Positions 15,459 to 22,971 of a DNA stretch of 64,000 nucleotides are shown piece after piece (the stretch's first letter is position 1; each line of letters opens with the position of its first letter). The stretch spans positions 1 to 64,000 of the forward strand of contig JAUYAU010000007.1 of NCBI GenBank assembly GCA_030693335.1, in the 5' to 3' direction. This DNA is from Sulfuricurvum sp. (lineage in GTDB: Bacteria > Campylobacterota > Campylobacteria > Campylobacterales > Sulfurimonadaceae). The position numbers and the translations under genes are program-made. Below the pieces are notes generated by a model, which was not told the DNA's origin, ran no database searches, and saw only the letters and a program-made list of their open reading frames with translations.

Positions 15459-15668
15459 TTGAAACACATCTTTGAAATTATTACAAAATACAGCATCAAA
15501 ACAATTTTTTTTATTTGGGACTTTATTTTCTTTTTCTTTGGAATGCCCTACGAAAAACAAGCCAGTAAACTCAAACTGGATAAATTAGACCATATTTTTA
15601 GAGGAACTGAGAATCAACAGCCAACCCATAAAATCTATAGAGCCAATAAAGTGAGTAAAGGAAGTTAA
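15459..15668 (+). CDS. Small membrane protein of unknown function
   Basis: A 69-residue product from TTG 15459 with AAGGAAAA upstream. Residues 8-30 (IITKYSIKTIFFIWDFIFFF) form one membrane helix; the tail is polar and basic and probably cytoplasmic. It opens the operon divergent from the MerR regulator and ends three bases before the DsrE-like gene. No family recognised; a membrane anchor or accessory to the redox proteins downstream is possible. Confidence 0.55.
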   Translation: MKHIFEIITKYSIKTIFFIWDFIFFFFGMPYEKQASKLKLDKLDHIFRGTENQQPTHKIYRANKVSKGS

Positions 15669-15671
15669 TCC

Positions 15672-16118
15672 ATGATGAAATACATAACTATCTTATTACT
15701 GTTTTTAAATACATTACAAGCGCAAGAGTACAAAACAGTCTTTGATTGCAGTTCCGACAATGCACGTTATATTATGACTCGTATGAACTTGATAGAAAAG
15801 ACAATGAGCATGATTGAAAAACGCGGAGATACGGCTACTTTCGCGATTACCTTGCATGGAGGATGCGTACCTATAATTTCTAAAGAGTTTAAAGAGATTA
15901 CCTATGAAGAAGATCTTCCTTATATCCAAAAGGCTCAAGAAAGTATCACCCGTTTGGCAAAAGAAAAAAATGTTGAAATCGTTGCATGTGCCATGTCTTT
16001 AAACGCTAACGGTATTGATCAAAAAGATGTATTGCCTTTTGTACATATATCTGAAAACAGTTTTATTGACACGATGGGCTATCAAAATCATGGCTATGCC
16101 ATAATGACGTTTCAATAG
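15672..16118 (+). CDS. Secreted DsrE-like protein
   Basis: A 148-residue protein with a signal peptide (MMKYITILLLFLNTLQA). The mature part follows the DsrE/DsrF fold: YKTVFDCSSDNARYIMTRMN, ITLHGGCVPIIS, a helix LPYIQKAQESITRLAKEKNV, then EIVACAMSLNANGI. DsrE-type proteins bind sulfur or persulfide on Cys; Cys residues at GGC and VACAM are candidates. An exported form would act in the periplasm, in line with sulfur metabolism. It lies in the MerR-linked operon with a thioredoxin-like gene. Confidence 0.7.
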   Translation: MMKYITILLLFLNTLQAQEYKTVFDCSSDNARYIMTRMNLIEKTMSMIEKRGDTATFAITLHGGCVPIISKEFKEITYEEDLPYIQKAQESITRLAKEKNVEIVACAMSLNANGIDQKDVLPFVHISENSFIDTMGYQNHGYAIMTFQ

Positions 16119-16152
16119 AATTATTGGTTAAAATGATAAACAAAGGAATACA

Positions 16153-16590
16153 ATGAAAATTTTAATGACGTTACTAACCCTCTTTAGCTTTATTTATGCC
16201 GCTCAGATCGATGAGTTTGCTGCTGAAGTGAATTACTTGCGAAACTATGAGATGGCTATCAAAACGGCCAAAAAACAAAACAAAATCGTTATGTTGGTAG
16301 TCGTAGGCGATTATTGCCCATGGTGTAAAAAGTTTGAGCGAAAAACACTTACCGATTCTGCCATCATGGCAAAAACCAACGAAAGTTTTGTAGCCATTAT
16401 CATCGATAAATACAAAGATAAAGGAAAGTATCCGCAGGAGTTTTCAGCTCCCCTGATTCCTGCGGTGTTTTTCATCAATCCCAAAGATGGAAAATCTGTT
16501 CAAGAAACGGTTGCCTATATGAAACCGGATGAATTTATGGAAAATATGGATTATGCTATAAGTCTCAATAAATCGGAGAAAAAACAGTGA
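16153..16590 (+). CDS. Periplasmic thioredoxin-fold protein with CPWC motif
   Basis: A 145-residue protein with signal peptide (to FIYAA). The active site is DYCPWCKKFERKTL, and the cis-Pro loop IPAVFFINP follows 60 residues later, both thioredoxin-fold hallmarks. The family includes SoxW- and DsbD-gamma-like thiol reductases. Third gene of the operon, with an AAAGGAA ribosome-binding site. It probably reduces a disulfide or persulfide on the DsrE-like protein or another secreted partner (inference). Its stop overlaps the next ATG. Confidence 0.8.
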   Translation: MKILMTLLTLFSFIYAAQIDEFAAEVNYLRNYEMAIKTAKKQNKIVMLVVVGDYCPWCKKFERKTLTDSAIMAKTNESFVAIIIDKYKDKGKYPQEFSAPLIPAVFFINPKDGKSVQETVAYMKPDEFMENMDYAISLNKSEKKQ

Positions 16591-17024
16591 AAAAGTTATT
16601 TTTAGCATTTTTGCTCTCTAGTTCACTTAATTGCGCATCACTGTATACTCTGGATAATGTCCATTCATTGAATCTTTATTTTGCGAGCGAAGCCAGTTTT
16701 CTCGATCAAGACAAGAAAGCCGCACTAAAGAATATGGTCACTGAAAAATTGACGAAAGCGGGCTTTGTTTTAGGAGAAACCGATGCCAGCATCTTTGTTG
16801 TAAAAATAGATGCCCTAAAAATCCAAGAGACTCAAGCCATTCACATAGAAATAGGTCTGGGAGAAGAAGTGGTAGCCAAACGCAAAGAGAAAGTACAAAC
16901 CTTTGCTTATACCTATTTAGAGAATAAATTTATAAAAACTCAAGACCCTTACACGCAGACATCGACCTTGCTTGCTAGCTTGGTGGATGCATTTATTAAA
17001 GCACACAAAGAGGATAACGAGTAA
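16587..17024 (+). CDS. Secreted protein of unknown function
   Basis: A 145-residue product overlapping the thioredoxin-like gene by four bases (ATGA). The signal peptide ends SSSLNCAS, where the Cys could be a lipobox (LNC), although the -3 residue is not ideal. The mature part is a mixed alpha/beta domain (FVLGETDASIFVVKIDALKI...AIHIEIGLGEEVVAKR) of about 115 residues. I do not recognise it. Last gene of the MerR-linked operon; the convergent AraC-type gene follows. Confidence 0.6.
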   Translation: MKKLFLAFLLSSSLNCASLYTLDNVHSLNLYFASEASFLDQDKKAALKNMVTEKLTKAGFVLGETDASIFVVKIDALKIQETQAIHIEIGLGEEVVAKRKEKVQTFAYTYLENKFIKTQDPYTQTSTLLASLVDAFIKAHKEDNE

Positions 17025-17049
17025 CTATCCATTCTTGCTTTGCTGTGAT

Positions 17050-17925
17050 TTAAAATTTGATCGATAAATAAAAACTCAATTCAAAAAGATTATCATCAGA
17101 CAGATACTTATTTTTTTGATAAATAACATATTGCGGCTTGGTCGTTGTTTCATATTCGCTGTTTGGCAGCCATTCGCTGTATAACCAGTGCATGAATTTC
17201 AACAGGTCTCCATTGGTCCCTTTTAGATCAAATTTAGCATAGGTTCCGCCAAATATTTTAAACTTCGGCAGTCGTTCATTCTCAGATATTTTGACATTAT
17301 CAGCTTGTATACAAGCAACATACTGACATTCATCCAAAGGAGTTATCGCAGGATTATCATGAAACAATGCAATCTGCTGATAGTTCTCAATATTTTTATT
17401 GTAGGTCCATGCCTGAATCTTTTGCCAAGTCTGTCTTACTTTATCGGTGTATCCATTATGCCGAATATAATACGCTTCAATTTGCGGCATTTTAACAATG
17501 GTTGGTTCAAGGTGATCAAACGTAGCGCTTGATTGTCGTGCATTAGCTGATTCTTCGATGATACTTTTTGAGTATGTTTTATAACCACCCTTTCTCCATG
17601 CTGTCGGAGTCATCAAAAAGCGTTCTTTAAATACACGTATAAATGATGTTTGTGAGCTGTATCCGCACAATAAAGCAATGTCTGTAATGGTCGAGTACTT
17701 ATTGGTCACTAAGAGTGTTGCCGCTTTTTGAAGTCTTATAGACTTGATACTCTCATATATGTTTCTACCAAACATTTCTTTAAACATCTTATGCATGTAA
17801 AACTTACTGATATTAAACTGATGAGCTAGTTCATCCATGTTTATATCTACATCGATGTGCGAGTAGATATAAAACAGTATGTCATTCGATATTTTGGTCT
17901 TTTTATTAAGAGTTTCTCGTTTCAT
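17050..17925 (-). CDS. AraC-family regulator with GyrI-like effector domain
   Basis: A 291-residue protein. Residues 10-115 are the AraC double helix-turn-helix (MDELAHQFNISKFYMHKMFK and ITDIALLCGYSSQTSFIRVF, ending FLMTPTAWRKG). Residues 130-291 form a GyrI-like/SOUL-type small-molecule binding domain (VKMPQIEAYYIRHNG, FKIFGGTYAKFDLKG, LYSEWLPNSEYE). This is the Rob/SoxS-with-effector arrangement with the DNA-binding part first. It is divergent from icd, with ATGACA direct repeats near its start; its targets are unknown. Confidence 0.85.
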   Translation of the reverse strand: MKRETLNKKTKISNDILFYIYSHIDVDINMDELAHQFNISKFYMHKMFKEMFGRNIYESIKSIRLQKAATLLVTNKYSTITDIALLCGYSSQTSFIRVFKERFLMTPTAWRKGGYKTYSKSIIEESANARQSSATFDHLEPTIVKMPQIEAYYIRHNGYTDKVRQTWQKIQAWTYNKNIENYQQIALFHDNPAITPLDECQYVACIQADNVKISENERLPKFKIFGGTYAKFDLKGTNGDLLKFMHWLYSEWLPNSEYETTTKPQYVIYQKNKYLSDDNLFELSFYLSIKF

Positions 17926-17957
17926 AAATTTTATTATATCAAAAAAAGCAACTATTT

Positions 17958-17985
17958 ATGACATACAGTGAATACAAACATGACA
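17958..17985. promoter_or_regulatory. 22-bp-spaced ATGACA direct repeat upstream of AraC-type gene
   Basis: ATGACA at 17958-17963 and 17980-17985 are two helical turns apart, a spacing used by AraC-type regulators. It is short and could be chance. Confidence 0.2.
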
Positions 17986-18069
17986 AAAATAGATAATTTA
18001 TTTACCAAAAGCCATGAAGAATTAATTTTATGAAAAGAATAGAATTCTGCAATTAAATTTTTTCGGACA

Positions 18070-18088
18070 TGCTAACAAAACATTAGCA
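18070..18088. promoter_or_regulatory. Inverted repeat upstream of icd
   Basis: TGCTAA-CAAAACA-TTAGCA forms a perfect 6-bp inverted repeat 44 bases before the icd ATG. It may be a regulator site or a hairpin in the leader. Confidence 0.3.
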
Positions 18089-18131
18089 GAAAGAGAAAAG
18101 TTAATGGACATATCCAAATTAAGGAAATAAA

Positions 18132-19592
18132 ATGGCAAAGACAACAATTACAGTAGCACGCGGTGACGGTATCGGTCCGGAGATTATGGATGCAAGCATT
18201 AGAGTACTAGATGCTGCGGGTGCAGATGTAACATGGGAACACATTGAAGTAGGTGAGCAAGTTTATCTTGCCGGCAACAGTTCTGGTATTGCTCCAGAAG
18301 CTTGGGATACTATCAAAAAGAACAAAGTTCTTTTTAAAGCACCTATCACTACTCCTCAAGGCGGTGGATACAAAAGTTTGAACGTAACAATTCGTAAAAC
18401 ACTAGGTCTTTACGCAAATGTACGTCCTGCTATCTCTTATAACCCTTTTATACCTTCAAGATATCCGGGTATGAATGTTCTTACTATTCGTGAAAATGAA
18501 GAGGATTTGTACGCAGGAATTGAGCATCAGCAAACTCCGGAAGTCACTCAGTGTCTCAAAATCATCACACGACCGGGTTGTGAAAAAATTTGTCAATACG
18601 CATTTGAGTATGCAAAAGCATATGGAAGAAAAAGAATTACATGTATGATCAAAGACAACATCATGAAAATTACTGATGGTCTTTTTGTAAAAGTATTCTA
18701 TGAAACTGCTAAAAACTACCCAGATATTCAAGCAGATGATTGGATCATCGATATCGGTATGGCAAAACTAGTAGATGCTCCTGAAGAGTTTGATATGGTG
18801 CTTATGCCAAACCTCTATGGTGATGTTGCTACTGATGTTCTTGGACTTATGACAGGTTCAGTAGGTATCGCACCGGGTGCAAACGTTGGTGATGATTTTG
18901 CAATGTATGAAGCGATTCATGGTTCTGCTCCACGTCACGCAGGTCAAAACAAAGCTAATCCATCAGGACTTTTGCTTTCAGGTGTAATGATGATGGTACA
19001 AGCAGGTCAGCCTGAAGTAGCAGAAAAAGTACACAATGCTTGGTTGAAAACGATCGAAGACGGTATCGTAACTTATGACCTTGCACGTAAACTAAAAGCA
19101 GAAGGCAAAGCACATACAGAAGTTGGGACAAAAGAGTTTGCCGATGCAGTAATAGAGAGACTTGGTCAAAAACCATCAACTCTAGCAGTTGTAAAATACG
19201 ACAAAGCGATCAAGATCAAAAAACCAACACTTACTAATGTAAGAAAGCAAGTAATGAATCTTATCGGTTGTGATATCTTCACTCGTGATGATTGTGATTC
19301 AAAAACAATCGGTGACAAACTGGTTGAGCTTACTTCTGGTACTAATATAGCACTTAAAATGATCTCTAATCGTGGTCAAAAAGTTTATCCAAACGGTCAC
19401 CCGGAAACATTCTTGACTGACCACTGGAGATGTCGTTTTTACTCGAAAAACCAAGGCGATATCATCACAAATGGTGACATCACTAACATGATGAACAAAA
19501 TTGATGCAGCAGGCATTACAGTTATTAAAACTGAAAATCTTTATGCATTTGAAGATGGTGAGCGCGCTTACTCTCTAGGACAAGGCGAATAA
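18132..19592 (+). CDS. icd: Isocitrate dehydrogenase, dimeric type with C-terminal extension
   Basis: A 486-residue enzyme interconverting isocitrate and 2-oxoglutarate plus CO2. Motifs: RGDGIGPEIMDAS near the N-terminus, TIRKTLGLYANVRP (isocitrate-binding Arg residues), IRENEEDLYAG, MIKDNIMKITDG and the cofactor loop EAIHGSAPRHAGQNKANPSG. The His/Lys-type cofactor loop is usual for NADP-linked forms, but cofactor is not certain. The extra 140-residue C-terminal domain (from about residue 345) is shared with the Thermus/Rickettsia type and absent from E. coli Icd. In Campylobacterota with the reductive TCA cycle the reaction runs toward CO2 fixation. AGGAAA upstream; monocistronic, with a terminator after it. 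Confidence 0.93.
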   Translation: MAKTTITVARGDGIGPEIMDASIRVLDAAGADVTWEHIEVGEQVYLAGNSSGIAPEAWDTIKKNKVLFKAPITTPQGGGYKSLNVTIRKTLGLYANVRPAISYNPFIPSRYPGMNVLTIRENEEDLYAGIEHQQTPEVTQCLKIITRPGCEKICQYAFEYAKAYGRKRITCMIKDNIMKITDGLFVKVFYETAKNYPDIQADDWIIDIGMAKLVDAPEEFDMVLMPNLYGDVATDVLGLMTGSVGIAPGANVGDDFAMYEAIHGSAPRHAGQNKANPSGLLLSGVMMMVQAGQPEVAEKVHNAWLKTIEDGIVTYDLARKLKAEGKAHTEVGTKEFADAVIERLGQKPSTLAVVKYDKAIKIKKPTLTNVRKQVMNLIGCDIFTRDDCDSKTIGDKLVELTSGTNIALKMISNRGQKVYPNGHPETFLTDHWRCRFYSKNQGDIITNGDITNMMNKIDAAGITVIKTENLYAFEDGERAYSLGQGE

Positions 19593-19601
19593 ATATTATC
19601 T

Positions 19602-19624
19602 CTCCCCTTATTTACTAAGGGGAG
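19602..19624 (+). terminator. Hairpin after icd
   Basis: CTCCCCTTA TTTAC TAAGGGGAG, a 9-bp stem, ten bases after the icd stop, followed by T-rich TCTATATTTATT. Confidence 0.7.
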
Positions 19625-19705
19625 TCTATATTTATTGTATTGCCTCTCTTCTGTGGTTATTAGGGGGCAATCCTGTAAATATGTATTACGATAAAAAGGT
19701 ATACC

Positions 19706-21016
19706 ATGAACAATGTAAATACTCAGCAAAACCAGAATCTTGATCAAGATTCTGCCGCATTTGTTGCGAAATATGCTGGTCGTGACATCCAAGCCGGTGT
19801 CATTACTGCAACCATGGCAATCCCATTATCTATTGGTATTGCTATGATGTCAGACTATCCGATTCAAGTAGGATTGGCAACCGTTGCTTTTGCCTCCTTT
19901 ATAGCATTCATATTTGCCCTATTTCGTCCAGGCAACTATATAGGAGCCCCTGGAATCGCAGCAGGTTTAGCCCCAATTCTTGCAGCGGGGGTTGCTACTT
20001 TTGGCATGGAAAACATGGCCTTTATTGTTTTTATGACAGCATTCTTCCAAGCAATTATATGGAAATTTAACTGGCAACGCTATCTTTTAATGGCTGTTCC
20101 ACATTATTTAGTTGAAGGGCTATTGGCTGGTATCGGTTTAAAAATTGCCCTCAAATTCTTACCTTTCCTGTGGATGTTACCAGCTAGTGTTGCCGTTTGT
20201 GAAGATTTTTGGTGCGATGCACGTATTCAAATTATTGCGCTTTCTATAGTTGGAGCCATTATTTTTCTTGCTTTGTTTAAAAAATTCAAAGATACCAAAC
20301 CAGCGATACCGTATTTTACTTTGATTGTCTATGGTATCGTAGCTTCACTCTTTATTGATGTAAAGATGCTTGAGATAGAAGATGTTCCTTTCACCCTTGC
20401 GCTACCTATACCTGACTTTAATTCTCTGTATTTATGGATCTATGCGATCTTCTTCGCATTGATATTGGCGATAATTGACGTTATTGAACAGGTGATGAGC
20501 AATGCGGCAATTGAAAAAATCGATCCGCTGCAACGTCCATCCAATTCAAATAATTCCTTGTTAGCAATTTGGGCATCAAACATGGGTTCTAGCTTTTTTG
20601 GTGGTATGACAAACCTAGATGGTTTAGCAAAATCCTCAACAAATCGTCTTGCAGGTGCTTATACAAAATTATCGGTATTAGTGATTGGTATACTCATAAC
20701 ATTCTTTATATTCAACTCTCACTACTTAAATTATTTACCCTACTTCGCATTGGCAATTATCATGCTATTTGTTGGTGTCAAAATGCTCTTAGGTCTGTTT
20801 CACGTTGTAATCTTTGGACCGTACGCCGTACTGCTTGCAACCGTATGTGCTGGATTGGTATTTCAAGTTGGTATCTTCGAGGGACTGGTTGTTACTCTCA
20901 TTATCCACGGTGTCATTAATTTTGCTATTTTCTCAAAAATTGAAAGCATGCCAACGGGAACAATTATTAGTAAATATTTCCAAAAATTCAAAGAAGACGA
21001 CCAAGAAATCAATTAA
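19706..21016 (+). CDS. SulP-type inorganic anion transporter without STAS domain
   Basis: A 436-residue membrane protein with about 11-12 hydrophobic segments. DIQAGVITATMAIPLSIGIA, then SDYPIQVGLATVAF and GAPGIAAGLAPILAAG, follow the SulP/SLC26 pattern of N-terminal helices. The usual cytoplasmic STAS domain is missing; the protein ends soon after the last helix. SulP members move sulfate, bicarbonate or other anions. The nearby SbtA bicarbonate transporter and bicarbonate-using enzymes suggest bicarbonate (inference). AAAAAGG lies before the ATG. Confidence 0.75.
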   Translation: MNNVNTQQNQNLDQDSAAFVAKYAGRDIQAGVITATMAIPLSIGIAMMSDYPIQVGLATVAFASFIAFIFALFRPGNYIGAPGIAAGLAPILAAGVATFGMENMAFIVFMTAFFQAIIWKFNWQRYLLMAVPHYLVEGLLAGIGLKIALKFLPFLWMLPASVAVCEDFWCDARIQIIALSIVGAIIFLALFKKFKDTKPAIPYFTLIVYGIVASLFIDVKMLEIEDVPFTLALPIPDFNSLYLWIYAIFFALILAIIDVIEQVMSNAAIEKIDPLQRPSNSNNSLLAIWASNMGSSFFGGMTNLDGLAKSSTNRLAGAYTKLSVLVIGILITFFIFNSHYLNYLPYFALAIIMLFVGVKMLLGLFHVVIFGPYAVLLATVCAGLVFQVGIFEGLVVTLIIHGVINFAIFSKIESMPTGTIISKYFQKFKEDDQEIN

Positions 21017-21020
21017 TTTC

Positions 21021-21956
21021 ATGAAATTGACTAACATTTTTAATACCATGCTTCAATGTATTAAAAAATACACTTCTGATTTTTTTAACAGCAATACAAA
21101 AAAGTATCATTTTCACGCTGATCACTACAAAAATCGTGAAGTCGCTTTACTGACACAGCATGGAAAAGAGAGCGTGCTCGCACCTACTCTTAAAGAGTCA
21201 ATTGGCTGTATCGTCACAAAGGTTGAGGGCTATGACACGGATCTTTTGGGTACCTTCTCACGAGACATACCGCGTTACGGAACGCAGATCGAAGCCGCAC
21301 GCAAGAAGGCACATATCGGGATGGAACTTGCACGATTGCCTCTTGGCCTTGCCAGTGAAGGCTCATTCGGACCTGACCCGTTTACAGGGATGTTTTCATG
21401 GAACGTCGAAATTTTGATATGGATCGATAAGGAAAACGGTTTGGAGATTGTTGCCATGTCTCAGGGCAAGACGAATCTTTCCCATGAACTCACAACGAAC
21501 TGGGAAGAGGCCGAGTCTTTTGCCAAAAAAGCAGGTTTCCCGGAGCACCACTTAGTGGTACGCCCAAAGGGCGAGAACGACCCGCGCATTCGAAAAGGGA
21601 TTTGCGAATGGGATGATCTACGTGCAGCTTTTACTTGGGCACAGGAACAGTCTGATAACGAAAGCGTTTTTATCGAGACCGATATGCGTGCCCACGCCAA
21701 CCCGACACGCATGAACAACATCCGCCTAGCGGCTGAGGAGTTGGCAAATAAACTCTCTTCCATTTGCCCGGCTTGTGGTACACCTGGATACTGGATGATT
21801 GAGCGTGTTGCAGGATTGCCGTGCAAGCGCTGTGGTCAACCCACACGGGATACCCGTGCGGAAGTTTATGGTTGCTCTAAATGCGCACATCAAGCCACCA
21901 TCGAGCGCACGCAGGCATATGCCGATCCTGGTCACTGCGATACCTGCAACCCATAA
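21021..21956 (+). CDS. DUF6671-like protein with four CxxC zinc-ribbon motifs
   Basis: The ATG at 21021, five bases after the transporter stop, gives 311 residues. From residue 40 the sequence REVALLTQHGKESVLAPTLK resembles the start of DUF6671 proteins. The C-terminal 65 residues contain CPAC, CKRC, CSKC and CDTC, enough for two zinc ribbons. The first 40 codons are AT-rich like the neighbours, while the rest is visibly richer in G and C, as is the following gene. This suggests that a transferred segment was joined to a local 5' end. Function unknown. No membrane segment or signal peptide. It ends 11 bases before the Sua5 gene. Confidence 0.65.
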   Translation: MKLTNIFNTMLQCIKKYTSDFFNSNTKKYHFHADHYKNREVALLTQHGKESVLAPTLKESIGCIVTKVEGYDTDLLGTFSRDIPRYGTQIEAARKKAHIGMELARLPLGLASEGSFGPDPFTGMFSWNVEILIWIDKENGLEIVAMSQGKTNLSHELTTNWEEAESFAKKAGFPEHHLVVRPKGENDPRIRKGICEWDDLRAAFTWAQEQSDNESVFIETDMRAHANPTRMNNIRLAAEELANKLSSICPACGTPGYWMIERVAGLPCKRCGQPTRDTRAEVYGCSKCAHQATIERTQAYADPGHCDTCNP

Positions 21957-21967
21957 TGGAGATATCA

Positions 21968-22954
21968 ATGAAGCAACAATCACAAATATCAGAGGATGTT
22001 GATAGAGCCGCTAGCATACTTCATGCAGGTGGACTGGTCGCTTTTCCTACCGAAACGGTTTACGGTTTGGGTGCGGATGCGCGCAATGTGCAAGCGGTGA
22101 AGCGTATTTTTGAAGCAAAAGGGCGTCCGTCGGATCATCCCCTAATCGTCCATTTGGCACATGCCGAGCAAATGAGAGAATGGGCACAGAACATTCCCGA
22201 TGTTGCCTGGCAATTAGCACAAGCATTCTGGCCTGGGCCACTGACCCTGATTTTACCTCGTCTTGACAGTGTACCAGACGCAGTGACCGGAGGTCTCGAC
22301 ACGGTTGCCTTAAGGGTACCGAATCATCCTGTCACTTTGGCGCTGCTGGGCACATTCGGGAGTGGTATCGCTGCACCCTCAGCCAATCTCTATGGACGCG
22401 TAAGTCCCACCTCAGCACAGGATGTGCGAGAAGAACTAAAAGACAGTGTGGATCTCGTCCTAGACGGTGGCCGCTGTCCCATCGGCATCGAATCCACTAT
22501 CGTTGATTTGTCAACCCAAGTCCCCAGAATTTTACGCTCAGGCAAGATCACTAAAGAAGCATTGCATCGTGTACTGGGGAGTTCAGTGGCTTGGCCATCC
22601 AATATACCCGTATCCTCCTATCCGGGAGGCAACCCCTCTCACTATGCCCCAAGAGCACGCATAATCCTTGCATCATGGGATGACGTGCAACAACAAATAG
22701 AAGCGTGGCAACAGCGTGGAGTGCGCGTGGGCTTGTTGGCATCGCGTCTGCCCAATGGTCTGTCACAAGACGTTACCTGGCTGCGCTTAGCCCAAGATGT
22801 TGACGAACAGGCATACGAGCTATACCATTCTTTGCGCCAAGCCGATCACTTAGGCTTACAGGTGCTTGTGGCTGTTATGCCCGAAGACCTAGGAATCGGT
22901 CATGCAGTACGTGATCGACTACGCCGTGCTGCGGGTTTAGGAGAAGTTGTTTAA
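21968..22954 (+). CDS. sua5: L-threonylcarbamoyladenylate synthase, Sua5 type
   Basis: ATG 21968 (GGAG six bases upstream) gives 328 residues. The YrdC domain (residues 10-195) has AGGLVAFPTETVYGLGADAR, KGRPSDHPLIVHLA and SANLYGRVSPTSAQDV. A linker leads to the Sua5 domain (RPNG..., SSYPGGNPSHYAPRAR). The enzyme makes threonylcarbamoyl-AMP from Thr, ATP and bicarbonate for the t6A modification of tRNA. Campylobacterota often have a short YrdC version, so this full-length form may be extra. Base composition differs from the surroundings. The gene ends 6 bases from the bioA stop. The spelling tsaC would be an alternative symbol. Confidence 0.92.
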   Translation: MKQQSQISEDVDRAASILHAGGLVAFPTETVYGLGADARNVQAVKRIFEAKGRPSDHPLIVHLAHAEQMREWAQNIPDVAWQLAQAFWPGPLTLILPRLDSVPDAVTGGLDTVALRVPNHPVTLALLGTFGSGIAAPSANLYGRVSPTSAQDVREELKDSVDLVLDGGRCPIGIESTIVDLSTQVPRILRSGKITKEALHRVLGSSVAWPSNIPVSSYPGGNPSHYAPRARIILASWDDVQQQIEAWQQRGVRVGLLASRLPNGLSQDVTWLRLAQDVDEQAYELYHSLRQADHLGLQVLVAVMPEDLGIGHAVRDRLRRAAGLGEVV

Positions 22955-22971
22955 AGCGCTCAGAGCGTTTT
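22953..22971. terminator. Bidirectional hairpin across both stop codons
   Basis: AAAGCGCT CAG AGCGTTTT, an 8-bp stem (one G-T pair) that covers the Sua5 stop (22952-22954) and bioA stop (22960-22962). T-runs on both sides suit two-way termination. Confidence 0.65.

Noticed and set aside
20814-21020. Extended start for the DUF6671-like gene
   Set aside because: It overlaps the SulP-type gene in another frame; ATG 21021 lies just after that stop.
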